Assembly (NCBI RefSeq): GCF_040869045.1 | Contig: NC_090319.1 | Coordinates: forward strand, 235,469,832 to 235,533,831 | DNA length: 64,000 nucleotides | Direction: 5' to 3' | DNA from: Eurosta solidaginis | Lineage: Eukaryota; Arthropoda; Insecta; Diptera; Tephritidae | Shown here: positions 44,170 to 55,497 of the stretch, in pieces | Layout: each line of letters starts with the position of its first letter | Position numbering within the stretch: position 1 is the first letter of the stretch | Position numbers and translations under genes: made by a program | The notes under the pieces: generated by a model | Told to the model about the DNA's origin: nothing | Seen by the model: only the letters and a program-made list of their open reading frames with translations | The model's database searches: none

Positions 44170-45404
44170 TCAAAATATATCTGGCATGAGAACTAAAGCC
44201 TCTGCTGTATATTCTGCTACCTCGAGTGAGGACAATGACCTGATAGTTCTTATAGAGACGTAGTTAACCAAAGATTTCTTTGATAATGAATTTTTTGATA
44301 AAAATTTTTACAATGTTTTTCGCAAAGACCGCGATAGTGTAAGTACGGGACTCTCCCGAGGAGGAGGAGTACTGATTGCTGTGAGAAAAGAGCTACAATC
44401 CTCCGTGGTTGCTCTTGATATCGCTGAAATATCTCTTGATCAGGTCATAGTCTGTGTAAGAGGCAAAGAGAGTTTAATTGTTAGTGGATCTTATCTTCCA
44501 CCTAATAGTCCAGATAGGGTATACGAAGCTCATGTCGATAATATATTGCATGTTTCTAGGACAAACTTGGAGTCCAAACTCTGTATTTTAGGAGACTATA
44601 ATATAAATAAAATTATCTGGAGTTATCTTTGGGGTGAGAATACTCTCATACCTACGAATATAAATCAAGCTAATGAAATGTATGTAGTTGATGGTTTTTA
44701 TAGCTTACAATTAGTACAAATCAATAATTTTGTGAATTCACTTCATAGAATCCTAGATCTCATATTTGTTAGTAATGATCTTAATTATATGTATTTATTT
44801 AGCGAGCTTTGTTCATATTGCTTTATACAATGGTTTTTGTAATTGATATTAGAGAAAAATTGTAAGTTTACAAACGGCGATGGTTACTAGGACATGTTTC
44901 TGAATTTCACTTCTTCATCAGCTAGCTTTTCGTGAGCTGAGCGTTGAACTCGAATCTCCAACATTCATATCAAGGCATCAGCCTTTGCACTGATATGAAT
45001 GTTGGAGATCTTAATTATAATTTGATTCGTGCTTGTTGCCCGTTATCTAATACTGATAAACACCATGTACCATTGATCTTGGAACTTAAATTTTATGAGT
45101 TTGGACGTATGGAATGCCATAATGATGTTGGTTTCAATTACAATCGCTGTAATTTTATTTTGATTAAAAACTTAATCTCAAATATAGATTGGCAGTCTCT
45201 TTTCCGTGACTGTGATCTCGCTAGCTGCTTTGATTTATTTAAAAGTGTTATTTTGGAAATTGTTATCAACAATATCCCTCGTTTTCCAGCTAGGGTTTAC
45301 AAATTGCCATGGTATAATAAAAATCTAAAGAGACTAACAAATCTCCGCAATAAATATTATAAACTTTTTAAAATTCGGGATCCCTTCAGTTCAAGCAAGA
45401 ATAC
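44170..45404 (+). pseudogene. LINE apurinic-type endonuclease, interrupted
   Basis: It reads an LIET..LTKDFF block (a stop replaces the expected Trp), RGGGVLIAVRKEL, CILGDYNINKI and RILDLIFVSND, landmarks of APE-type endonucleases. A 217-bp insertion (44790-45006) splits the LDLIFVSNDLNY block; the frame resumes as NLIRACCPLSNTDKHHVPL. It would nick the target DNA. Confidence 0.82.
44790..45006 (-). mobile_element. 217-bp SINE-like insertion with 13-bp duplication
   Basis: GATCTTAATTATA occurs at 44777-44789 and 45007-45019, and its removal restores the endonuclease frame. At the right end is a hairpin: ATCTCCAACATTCATATCA and its inverted copy around an 18-base loop. The minus strand holds GATTCGAGTTCAACGC, close to a pol III B box, so a tRNA-derived SINE is likely. 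Confidence 0.65.
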
Positions 45405-47220
45405 TTGAAATATGTGAAAGAATTTAATTGCCTTGATAAATTTCTATATAATCGATACATTCTTAACTTTGAGAATAATACTAAATCGAATCCTAAATCG
45501 TTTTGGAACTTTATTCGTTCCAAGCAGTCCGTTTCAATAATTCCATTGTTTGTGACCTATCAAGATAAGATTTCGTCATCGCCTAGTGAATCTGCTAAAT
45601 TATTTGCGGAATTTTTTAAAGCAAACTTTGCCACTGATAATTCGTGGACTGACGATGAAGCCATGTTGAATGGGACAATCTCTTCCTTTAACTTCTCTTC
45701 GTTAGTTCTTAATATTGACGACATTACGCTAAGTATTGAGACTATCAAAAATTCAAAGGAATGTGACTTTCAACAATTCTCATCGTTCTTTCTAAAGCAA
45801 TGTGTTGTTTCCATTGCTGAGCCGTTGTTACATTTATTCAACTTATCGTTAAGGTCGGGAATTTTCTTAGATGAATGGAAAACTACTTTTGTCCAACCTA
45901 TTCATAAGAGTGGGAGTAAAAATGATGTCACCAACTATCGTCCAATATCGAAGATTCCGGTGATTTCTAAATTTTTTGAGAAAACGGTGATGACTAAATT
46001 ATTATCATTTGTTATGCATTATATCTGCCCATATCAGCATGGTTTCATTCCAGGACGTTCGACAGTTACCAATCTTGCTATTTTTTCAAATTATTGTATC
46101 TCGCTGTTGTCAAGTTGACTGCATCTATACAGACATATCTAAAGCTTTTGATAGAGTATCTGACAGAGCTCTATTAGCAAAATTACAAAATTTGGGTTTC
46201 CATTCCGCATTTTTGCAGTGGATATATTCCTATTTATCTAACAGAGTAAATTTTGTTGTCATTGATAATGTATGATCATCACCATACGTAGCAACCTCAG
46301 GTGTGCCTCAGGGAAGTATCCAAAGTCCTCTTCTTTTTATTCTTTTTATAAATGACGTTAGTGTTTGTTTCAAGCAATGCAGTTATCTCTTCTACGCTGA
46401 TGATTTAAAAATCTTTTTCAAAATTAAGAATGAATCCGATGCTTTCACTCTTCAATCAGAGTTAAATAATTTTAATGGCTGGTGCTGTAAAAATATGCTT
46501 GAACTTAATGCCAACAAGTGTTACTGCGTAACGTACTCAAAATTATATAACAAGTTGATTTCAACTTATTACGTCAGTGATATGCCTTTAGTTAGGGTGA
46601 ACAAAATCCGTGATCTGGGTATTGTATTCGACTTATCGTTTACATTTACTGAGCATTTAAATTTTTTAATCCCGAATGCATATTCCTTATTGGCCTTTAT
46701 TAAGAGAAATGGATCTGAGTTTAAGGACCCATATACTAAAAAGCTATTGTAAAATGCCTTTGTACAATCTAGACTTCAATATGGTTCCATAATATGGAGT
46801 CCCTATTATGAAGTACATAAGAAAAGGATTGAACGTGTACAAAAAATATTTATGAAATACTGTTTATCTGATATAAGATTTGATTTGCCACTCCCCTCAT
46901 ATATCTCAAGGTGTATACTAATAAATCTGCATACGTTAGAGAGTAGAAGGGTGATCTCATCGATAATATTTATCTACGACATTATTAATGGCAATATCGA
47001 TTGTCCCATGCTTTTGGAGTCTTTGAACTTTTACGTTCCATCACGGAATTTGCGGCAACATAACATGTTTTCTATTGACCAGTTTAAGTCTAATTATTCT
47101 CTAAATGGGCCGATAACACGCGCTCTAATTGCCATGAACTCATTAAACAATGATCATTGTATTGATTTTTCCGTATCAAGCTTTTGTTTTAAAAATGTGT
47201 TATTCTCTATATTATGTTAA
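45405..47220 (+). pseudogene. LINE reverse transcriptase, broken
   Basis: Pieces in order: FWNFIRSKQ, NYRPISKIPVISKFFEK, YQHGFIPGRSTVTNL, DISKAFDRVSD (catalytic Asp), TSGVPQGSIQSPLLFILFIN, YLFYADDLKIF (catalytic pair) and a C-terminal SRLQYGSIIWSPYYE. A frameshift lies near 46110, with stops at 46273 and 46750. The end is a leucine-rich C terminus stopping at 47218. Confidence 0.88.
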
Positions 47221-48653
47221 TTTTTTAACACTTTCTACTTATATATAAGAAATTTTTGTTAATCTAGTCTGTAAGATTATTGTAAATCATAGACTGAATA
47301 AATAAATATGAAATATGTATCCCCCCAGTAAAGTGGATCTACCTCCAGAAATTGAGATGATATCCCAAACCAACCAAAAAAATCAATTGTATTTCCTGTT
47401 AAAAAATCGTTTAGTTCTTTTTCTATGAATTTATTGATTTCACTGGCCCTTAATTGTAACCTCTTTAAATTTTCTGTTTCCTTGTCGCAGTTGTCTATGC
47501 TTTTGATTTTTTCCACAATCTTTTTCTTCATGGTACAAGAGACGTCATCATCGAACAATGCCAATGCAATACATTCTTCAGATATTTTTTTTATTATCAT
47601 TTCTGTATTTAAAAATTTCTTTAATAAAAGATAAGTCTTGAAGAGGTGCTATATGAGGATTGGTACAGTAAAACCAAAGCTTAACATAGAAATGTATAAT
47701 AAACGCGCACATACTTGCTATCGAATTCTCTTCATACTCCGCTAGTTTAAACTGTTCACGAAATAAATAGATTTTTAAGCAATACAACGCCTTAGATATC
47801 CACCGAGCATGATGAGTGGGCTCTGGTACACGAAACTTTATGCCATCACTTGCTCCTAGACATATAGGCGTTAATTCCAATAATTCCCTATAGTCATCTC
47901 TTACTATTTTCTTTTTCAACTATTCCTTAGAGGGTTTCTTATAATAGTATCTTTGCTATCGCTTAAAAGTAATTTCAATTCGTTATTTTGTAGCAAATCT
48001 CTAAAACTATTTTTGTCGATGTTTTTAAAATTTTCTTGAAATCATCTAAATAACTGAACGTCCTTACTAGTACTGGAAAATAATTCTCAGCAAAACTTCA
48101 TAAATATGATGACGACAACCTAGATACAAAAGTTTTCGCTCAAGTTTTTTTTCTAATAATGTTGCAGCTCCTTTTATAACGCCTGTGTTAACCGACGTCG
48201 TATCAAAACAACAGGCCACAATATCATCCTTCAGATCCCATTCAAATAACAGTTCATACAACGTGTCAGCTCTTTCCGAGCCTGTTGCAGCATATAATTT
48301 TGGAGCTCCAATTAACTGTTCACCATTCCTGTAAGTAACGACAACTGGAAGTCGTTTCACCTTTTCACGACCTGTTATTTCTGGAAGTGGTTTTCCATCC
48401 CAATGCCAAGTGTCGCAATTTATCTATTTAAAAAAACCTACTATTCAAAATTTATTCATTCAAGAGCAGTATAGTTTTAATAAGAAAACGTCAAAGAAAT
48501 TTCTTGTAGTTGTTTGCAATTTTAAAATATATATTTTCTTTTCTTTATACTTGGTTTTTAAATTTCTTTCGACATGCTTGTTGCAAGAACAAGTTTCAGT
48601 GCAGGCTTAAATTTGTTGTGGCATCACGCATTTTGAAAGAAAATTTATAAAAA

Positions 48654-50397
48654 ACAAGTAAGGAAGGCTAAGTTCGGTTGTAACCGAACATTACATACTC
48701 AGCTGAGAGCTTTGGAGACAAAATAAGGGAAAATCACCATTTAGCGAAATGAACCTAGGGTAACCCTGGAATGTGTATGTGTATTTTAAAAGGGAGTGCG
48801 CCATTGTTTTATAGGTGGACGCCTTTTCGAGATATCGCAATAAGGGTGGACCAGGGGTGACTCTAGAATGTGTGTTGTACGATATGATTATCAAATGAAA
48901 GGTGTTAATGAGTATTTTAAAAGGGAGTGGGCCTTAGTTCTATAGGCGGACGCCTTTTCGATATCGCAATAAGGGTGGACCAGGGGTGACTCTAGAATGT
49001 GTTTGTACGATATAGGTATAAAATTAAAGGTATTAATGAGGGTTTTAAAAGGGAGTGGCCATTAGTTATATATGTGAAGGCGTTTTCGAGATATCTACCA
49101 AAATGTGGATCAGGGTGACCCAGAACATCATCTGTCGGGTACCGCTAATTTATTTATATATGTCATACCACGAACAGTATTCCTGCCAAGATTCCAAGGG
49201 CTTTTGATTTCGTCCTGCAGAACTTTTTAATTTTCTTCTACTTAATATGGTAGGTGTCACACCCAATTTACAAAGATTTTTCTAAAGTTATATATTGCGT
49301 CAATAAACCAATCCAATTACCATTTTCATCTCTTTTTTCACATTTGGTACAGAACTATGGCATTTTTTTCATTTTTCGTAATTTTCGATAACGAAAAAGT
49401 GGGCGTGGTAATTTTTTACACCAAAATGAAGTGAGTTCAGATAACTGAACTAAGTTTAATAAGGACATATCGATTTTTGCTCAAGTTATCATGTTAACGG
49501 CCTAGCCGAAGGACAGACGGTCGACTGTTTATAAAAACTGGGCGTGGCTTCAAGCGATTTCGCCCATTTTCACAGAAAACAGTTATCGTCATAAAATCTA
49601 TGCACCTACCAAATTTCACAAGGATTGGTAAATTTTTGTTCGACTTATGGCCTTAAAAGTATTCAAGACGAATTAAATAAAAAAGGGCGGAGCCACGCCA
49701 ATTTTGAAATTTTCTTATTCTTTTGTGTTTTGTTGCACCATATAATTACTGGAGTTGAATGTTGACATAATTTACTTATGTATGTACTGTAGAGATACTA
49801 AATTTTTTGTTAAAATTTGACTTAAAAAATTTTTTTTTTTTTAAGTGGGCGTGTTCGTCATCCGAATTTGCTAATGTTTCTTTAGTACACATATAGTAAT
49901 AGGGGTAACGTGCCTGCCAAATTTCATCATGATATCTTCAACGACTGCGAAATTACAGCTTGCAAATCTTTTAAATTACTATCTTTTAAAAGTGGGCGGT
50001 GCCACGCCCATTGTCCAAAATTTTACTAACTTTCTCTTTTGCGTCCTACCAAGTTTCATCGCTCTATCCATCTTTGGTAATGAATTATCTCACTTTTTCG
50101 GTTTTTCGAAATTTTCGATATCGAAAAAGTGGGCGTGGTTGTAGTCCGATTTCGCTCATTTTAAATAGCGATGTGAGAAGAGCCCAGGGACGTACATGCC
50201 TCAAAATTTACTCAAGTTATCGTGTTTACGGACGGACGGACAGACGGACGTACATGGCTAAATTAATTTCGTTTTTCGCCCAGATCATTTTGATATATAG
50301 GAGTCTATATCTATCTCGATTAGTTTATAACGTTACGGATTACCGTTATGCGAACAAAGTTAATATACTCTGTGAGCTCTGCTCAGCTGAGTATAAA
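48654..50397 (+). repeat. Dispersed repeat R1, copy E (short tandem section)
   Basis: It starts ACAAGTAAGGAAGG and GTTCGGTTGTAACCGAAC and ends CTCAGCTGAGTATAAA. Only about two and a half 130-bp units (48780-49130). It lies inside the long inverted-repeat transposon. Confidence 0.85.
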
Positions 50398-50599
50398 TAT
50401 ATGTGTATACTTTTTTAAATAAATAAACTTCAAGTTTGGCTTCAAGGGATATATGTATTTGTATAAAAAATTTATTTGGGCGTCTTTTACCTGAATACCA
50501 TGATTCATTGATATACACATTCGAACAGACTTAATTTAGTTTTCATATTTGTTTGTCGAAAACAATATATATTTTGCCCTGTAGCTCTGTTATTGATCA

Positions 50600-50891
50600 A
50601 CCGATGTTGAAGGTTGTAGCGATTTTAGAAAATAAAGAAAATACAGATCTTATTACGGTATGGAAAAGCAATAAATTTTCGTAGGGTTCAGAAATATGGA
50701 AGCCTGAAATACGAAATTGTAAAAATTCGTCATTTTTCAGAATTTCAAGCCTTTTGCGCCACCTCTAAATCTTTTTTGATTGGCCCAAAACTTAGTATAC
50801 ATATATTCGTTTTTGAGCTATTCGCATATTTTTAGGGCGTGAGAACAAGAATCCAAACACTTTTTTCCCCTCCATACAACGAAGGGCCATA
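50600..50891 (-). repeat. Right long terminal inverted repeat
   Basis: Inverted partner of 43188-43480, ending GAAGGGCCATAT. The two arms are clearly diverged, so the element is not recent. Confidence 0.7.
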
Positions 50892-50969
50892 TACATGTAT
50901 GCCCTTTACTTTGTTTTGATTTAATAATTTTTGTTATTGAAAGCCAATTATACTGTGCTAGTTGCGTAA

Positions 50970-51445
50970 ATGATTATGGATGGTTCGAATGAGTTCTTGA
51001 GCACTGACAACGATCGTTTGAGGATTATCTTAAATACTGTAAGCAAAAATCATCCGGGCTTGCAGCTCTGTCACATTAACCCTCGTAGCTCTAACACCCC
51101 AAAGCTTGATTACATGACCTTCATTCTACAGGATTCAAAGATAGATATTTAATGTGTGACTGAGACCTGGTTTACAGAAGATATTGGTGATAACATGTAT
51201 GCATTAAATGGCTACAAAGTGAATAGGAGTGACAGGAAAACAGGTGCCAGAGGCGGGGGTGTTCCCGTATACTGCAACGCAAATATTCCTCACAAAATAA
51301 TTTTTAAGTCAAGTGTAGATGATCCTATTGAGTATATTTTCATGGACGTTGGGAACAGGTTTAACAAATGCTTATTTATTTGTGTATACAACCCCAATAA
51401 CACATTTAAGCTAGGTAATTTATTTTCGCAATTGGCCCAATTTTC
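50970..51445 (+). pseudogene. LINE endonuclease, N-terminal part
   Basis: It reads LQLCHINPRSSNTPKLDY, then after an in-frame TAA (51150-51152) CVTETWFTEDIGDNMY, RGGGVPVYCNANI and CLFICVYNPNN. These are the N, ETW and GGG blocks of APE-type endonucleases. It is cut at the foreign LINE tail at 51446. Confidence 0.85.
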
Positions 51446-51494
51446 TGTTGTTGTTGTTGTAGCAATGCTCGCCCCACCTAATAGCCGCGACCGA

Positions 51495-53572
51495 TCACAA
51501 ATTGTCATCAATATCCTCTAACGGGAGTCCAAGGAAACTTGCCGTTTCAACAGGGGTGGACCATAAGGAAAGGAGTGTTAGAGGCGTTGGTTCCACATTA
51601 CAATTGAAGAGATGGTTGGTGTCATGTGGGGACACATTGCAAGCGGGGCATACATTTTGTATGTCGGGGTTGATTCTGGATAGGTAAGAGTTTAACGTGT
51701 TACAGTATCCAGAACGAAGTTGAGCAAGAGTGACACGCGTTTCCCTGGGGAGTATGCGTTTCTCTTCCGCGAGTTTTGGATAATTTTCGTTAAGTACTGG
51801 ATTCACGGGGCAATTCCCGGCATAAAGATCCGACGCCTGTTTATGGAATTCACCAAGGACCTGCTTGTGTTTCAGGTTGTTGTGTTGTGTCTCAGGTGCC
51901 GTATTTCCTCAAAATGCTTACGGAGATGACTCCTTAAGCGCCTAGGCGGTGCTGGTTCATCAATCAGATTTCTGTTTGGATGCCCAGGTTTCTGGGTATT
52001 CAACAGGAACTGTTTGGTCAGCATCTCATTTCTCTCCCTGATGGGGAGTATTCTCGCCTCATTATGCAGATGGTGTTCTGGGGACATAAGAAGACAGCCC
52101 GTGGCGATTCTGAGAGCAGTATTTTGGCAGGCCTGTAATTTCTTCCAGTGGGTGCTTTTTAGGCTTGGCGACCATATGGGTGACGCGTAGCACGTAATCG
52201 GCTGGCTAATTGCTTAGTATGTGGTCATGAGCGTTTCTTTATCTTTTCCCCAAGTACTGCCAGCGAGGGATTTGAGGATTTTGTTACGGCTCTGAATTCT
52301 CGGAACAATTGCGGCTGCGTGCTCATCAAAATGTAGATCCTGATCAAACGTCACACCCACACGTCGGTAGCGTAGTGACATTGACGTGGATGTTCAAAAT
52401 GGTCGACATTTGGGACGTCCATGTTGTAAATAAGGTCGCAGAAGATTTAGCAGGTGATAATGCCAGGTTTCGCGAGGCGAAAAAACTGGAGAGATCAGGG
52501 AGGTAGCCGTTTATTTTATTGCATAGCGCATCGATCTTTGGGCCTGGGCCTGTGGCCATTATTGTGCAGTCATCGGCGTAGGAAACGATTGTGACTCCTT
52601 CCGGTGGTGACGGTAGTTTAGATATGTAGAAATTAAACAAAATTGGGGATAGGACACCTCTCTGTGGCACCCCTTGTTTAATTCTCCTTGGTTTTGATGT
52701 TTCGTTTCTAAATTGCACCGATGCCTGCCAAACACTCAGATAATTTGCGGTCCACCTTTTAAGACATGGGGGAAGGGTAGACCCTTCCAGGTCTTGCAGT
52801 AACGAGCCATGGTTGACCGTATCAACAGCTTTTGATAGGTCTAGAGCTACGAGTACTGTTCTATGGTGGGGGTATTGATTTGAACCGCAATTTATCTGGG
52901 TGCTAATGGCATTTAGCGCGGTGGTAGTGCTATGGAGTTTTCTGAAGCCATGCTGATGAGGGGCTAGCTGCAAATTTGCTCGGAAATAAGGGAGCAAAAT
53001 AGCAAAATGGCTTCAAGCGTCTTTGCCACTGGCAATACGAGAGATATCGGACGATACGACTCACCTATGTTAGCTGGTTTCCCAGGCTTTAGTAGTGGGA
53101 CCACCTTGGCCATTTTCCATTTCTCAGGTATGACAAAGGTGGAAAGAGACAGGTTGAAGACATGCGCTAAATATTTGAAACCCTCTTTCCCTAGGCTTTT
53201 AAGCATCGGTATTGCTATGCCGTCTGGGCCCACTGCTTTGGATGGTTTAGCACGAGGAATGGCGTTCTCAACCTCTTTAGCGGGGATGGTGATTGGTGAC
53301 GCGCTGAATTTGTGTTTATGTGCGTATCTATTGGCTCTCCGTCTATCTTTGTCGACCGCAGGATGCATTATATATTGTCGGCAGAAAGCGCTCGCGCATT
53401 TTTTCGCGTCCGACAGCACTTTGTCGCCAAAGGCGATGGAAACTTTGTCTTTGTGCTTAGTCGGATTCGATAGGGACTTTACGGTGGACCAAAGTTTACC
53501 CACACCGGTAGAGAGGTTACAACCTCTTAGGTGCTCCTCCAATTTCGCCCGCTTGTGTTCATCCACAAGCAA
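51495..53572 (-). pseudogene. Jockey-type LINE reverse transcriptase, frameshifted
   Basis: Near-identical to copy 2 (8763-10649) but broken. An 8-bp duplication (AGCAAAAT) near 52990-53005 shifts the frame just before the NLQLAPHQHGF block; LSKAVDTVNH carries Val for Phe; a deletion near 52360-52375 removes part of the HPKILGVTFD block; further shifts near 51870 follow. SYADD and GVPQRGVLSPILF remain. The final CCHC-like finger is intact. Confidence 0.9.
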
Positions 53573-53599
53573 TCTGATGCGTTGGTTTATATCCCTTTT

Positions 53600-54653
53600 T
53601 TAGAGGTCGCTTGGATCAAGCTGTCTTATAAGGTCACGTTCTCTCGCTAAGTTTGCGGCCTCCGCCGGGAAGTGGGGCCGGATTTCGGGAATTCTCCCGG
53701 CGGGAATGAAATGTGCCGAGGCGGATTTAATGACCTTACGGAAGGCACGCTCCCCTTGGCGGGCATCAGTCGGGATAGGGAGGGCAGCAAAGCGGCTGTC
53801 TGTAAAGGATTTATATTCTTCCCACTTTCCTTTTTTGAAGTTTATGAAAGTGCGTTTTTCAGTGACGATGGTGGTACGCTCAAGCGAAATAAGTATGGGC
53901 AGGTGGTCGGATGCCAATGTTACCATCGGCTGCCAGTTGACGCAGTTTACGAGTTCTGCGCTCACGATTGAGATATCTGGCGAGCTGTGACAGCTTCCTA
54001 CCATACGTGTGGGGGCGTCTCCGTTTATTTTGCAGAACGTCGTTTCTTCTATTTGATCCGCCAACATAGGGGTGACTGTCCTCCCGCAAGTTTGAATGCC
54101 ATAGATCATGATGGGCATTGAAATCACCTAAGATAATGCGATTGTTGCCAGTGAGTAAGGGCCTGATATTAGGGCGGTATCCACTGAATCAACAGGTGGC
54201 AGGAGGGATATAGATGTTGATGATTTCTAGGTTTGCATCGCCTGACCGGACAGATAGGGCTTGACGTTCTAAGACATTGTCCCTGCGGTCGATGCCAGGA
54301 TCAAATATATAATATTGCACAGAGTGGTGTATGATAAACGCGAGACCGCCTCCATTTCCGCTCTCGCGGTCTTTCCTGTGGACGTTATACCCAGAGCAGG
54401 TCTGCAATGCAGATCTTGCTGTGAGTTTAGTCCCTTGAATCGCAGCAATGCGGATGTTGTGTCGCTTCATGAAATTGACTATCTCCGTAATCTTCCCAGT
54501 TAGTCCATTACAGTTTAACTGCAGGATTCTGAAGTGCATAAGGGGAGACGTCGCCACTCTGGGGGTAAGTGACGGGTGACTACGCCTGGGTTGTGGAAGG
54601 CCAGGACGCAATTGCTGTTGTGGCCCTGGGACTGGGCGTCCTTGGGCAAGCAT
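53600..54653 (-). pseudogene. Jockey-type LINE endonuclease
   Basis: It starts in the frame containing RILQLNCNGLTGKITEI and reads IRIAAIQGTKL, GYNVHRKDR and GNGGGLAFIIH (APE blocks). A break near 54189-54127 shifts the frame. It ends with SSPDISIVSAEL and LASDHLPILI (SDH block with catalytic His). A linker to RT follows, with a stop at 53600. It nicks target DNA for primed reverse transcription. Confidence 0.85.
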
Positions 54654-55186
54654 TGGGGTACCCGGATGATTTGGGTTTGCGACCTGGCAACATGGCGCGA
54701 TGAAACCCGTCGGGGGGTTGCCGTCGCGGGGACCAGAACATCTGGGAAAGTGGCACCACCCAAGGCAGGAGCTGCATTGGGCGGATGTCGCAAACCTATA
54801 TATTCTGTGCTGGCAGACAGTGCAAACGGAGGTAGGGACTAAGAGTCTGTTTCCCTGACCTGCACGATTGCTGCCGGAAAAGAGAGAGGGAGAAGACGGG
54901 GGCAGGGGCTGATGCTCAGCATTGCTACCAACTCTACTACGAAGGTAGTAGTTATGACTGGTATCAGCTGTTTGAGTTGTTGGCGCCGTGGGTCGCGAAC
55001 AGCAGCGGGTACTTGTTGTGGCTTGCTGAGCAGCGGGGCTGCTGGAGGGTAGTGGGAGGGGGGGGGGGCGCTAAGGCGTAGACTACGGGACGCCCTTGGG
55101 CGTGAACAGCAAGGAGCCACAAAAGATTTATAAAAGTTACGTGGACGTCGGGTTTTGGGATCAAGCCCAGAACAACCTGTCCGATG

Positions 55187-55462
55187 CTACCATCCCTTGC
55201 ACGAGACACACTGAACAGAGTATGACCGTCCTAAAAAGATTCTTTTCCGGCAGATGCAGCAAAACCATTTCTCAGGACCGGGGTCAGGAGACGGACCCGG
55301 ATTGGATTCGATGCCTTCCCGGAGTAAGAGAATATAGAGCAGTCCTGCTGCAAGGAGCTGCTGGGAGGATGACAATTTGTGGGAGGGACGAAACAAATTA
55401 GATGGGGTCACACTGAAATGACAGTCCTTGGTCGGGAAAAATCCCGAGTCGCTCCGGTACAT
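55187..55462 (-). pseudogene. LINE N-terminal region: 2A-like motif and PHD-like zinc finger
   Basis: The Met at 55462 lies 23 nt from the 5' end of the element. Residues ~40-57 form a leucine-rich stretch (LLAAGLLYILLLRE) directly followed by GIESNPGP, the 2A-like ending at 55292. A cysteine-rich PHD-like pattern follows (CCICRKRI and QCVSCKGW), then a TAG codon; the same frame goes on with HRTGCSGLDPKT, which supplies the remaining His and Cys ligands. The region downstream is proline/arginine-rich. Confidence 0.7.
55292..55315 (-). other. 2A-like (ribosome-skipping) motif
   Basis: The encoded GIESNPGP matches the 2A core ExNPGP with hydrophobic residues upstream. The usual D before V/I is G here. 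2A-like sequences are known at the N terminus of some non-LTR retrotransposons. Activity is not shown by sequence alone. Confidence 0.6.
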
Positions 55463-55497
55463 AGAACCGACTGCCTTGGGAAGCGGGCCCAATTTTC

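Larger units (their letters stand above)
43877..47315 (+). mobile_element. Non-LTR retrotransposon (LINE), 5'-truncated in ORF1
   Basis: Flanked by TGTATC (43871-43876 and 47316-47321); without it the host transposase frame runs on. It holds the end of ORF1, then endonuclease and reverse transcriptase, and ends with an AATAAATAAATATG tail. It is inserted antisense to the transposase gene. CR1- or Jockey-like by general appearance. Confidence 0.88.
43700..48430 (-). pseudogene. DDE-type transposase-like gene of an unassigned multicopy family, interrupted by a LINE
   Basis: Minus-strand pieces in order: CDTWHWDGKPLPEITGREK (possible first Asp), LPVVVTYRNGEQL, CCFDTTSVNTGVIKGA (possible second Asp), LYLGCRHHIYEVLL, LLELTPICLGA, HHARWISKALYCLKIYLF, then the helical C terminus with EVDPLYW at the LINE junction. 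After the LINE (43877-47315) the gene continues with YKRAKDIVINIKVANDTAER and stops at 43700. The D...D spacing and CRHH motif suggest an RNase-H-fold transposase, and the family is repeated in arthropod genomes as I remember it; I cannot name the superfamily. A possible intron acceptor lies just upstream of 48425. Frameshifts occur near 48067, 47925 and 47590. Confidence 0.7.
43188..50891 (-). mobile_element. DNA transposon with long diverged terminal inverted repeats
   Basis: 43188-43480 and about 50600-50891 are inverted copies: both have TGGCCCTT at the edge, a YACGAATAGC-like phrase, GGTGGYGCAAARRGCTTGAA and CTGAAAAATGACGAATTTTTA. Between them lies a broken transposase-like gene (43700-48430), interrupted by a LINE, plus R1 copy E. 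Without the inserts it would be about 2.5 kb. No duplication at the ends could be read with confidence. Confidence 0.7.
51446..55485 (-). mobile_element. Jockey-type LINE, copy 3: near full length
   Basis: 4,040 bp between copies of GGCCCAATTTTC (51434-51445 and 55486-55497). The (CAA)n tail is at 51446-51460. From the 5' end: a short leader (~23 nt), a frame with a 2A-like motif and a zinc-binding region, APE endonuclease, RT, and the CPACNVSPHDTNHLFNC end. It is the only copy here with the 5' half, and shows the complete architecture of the family. Confidence 0.92.
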
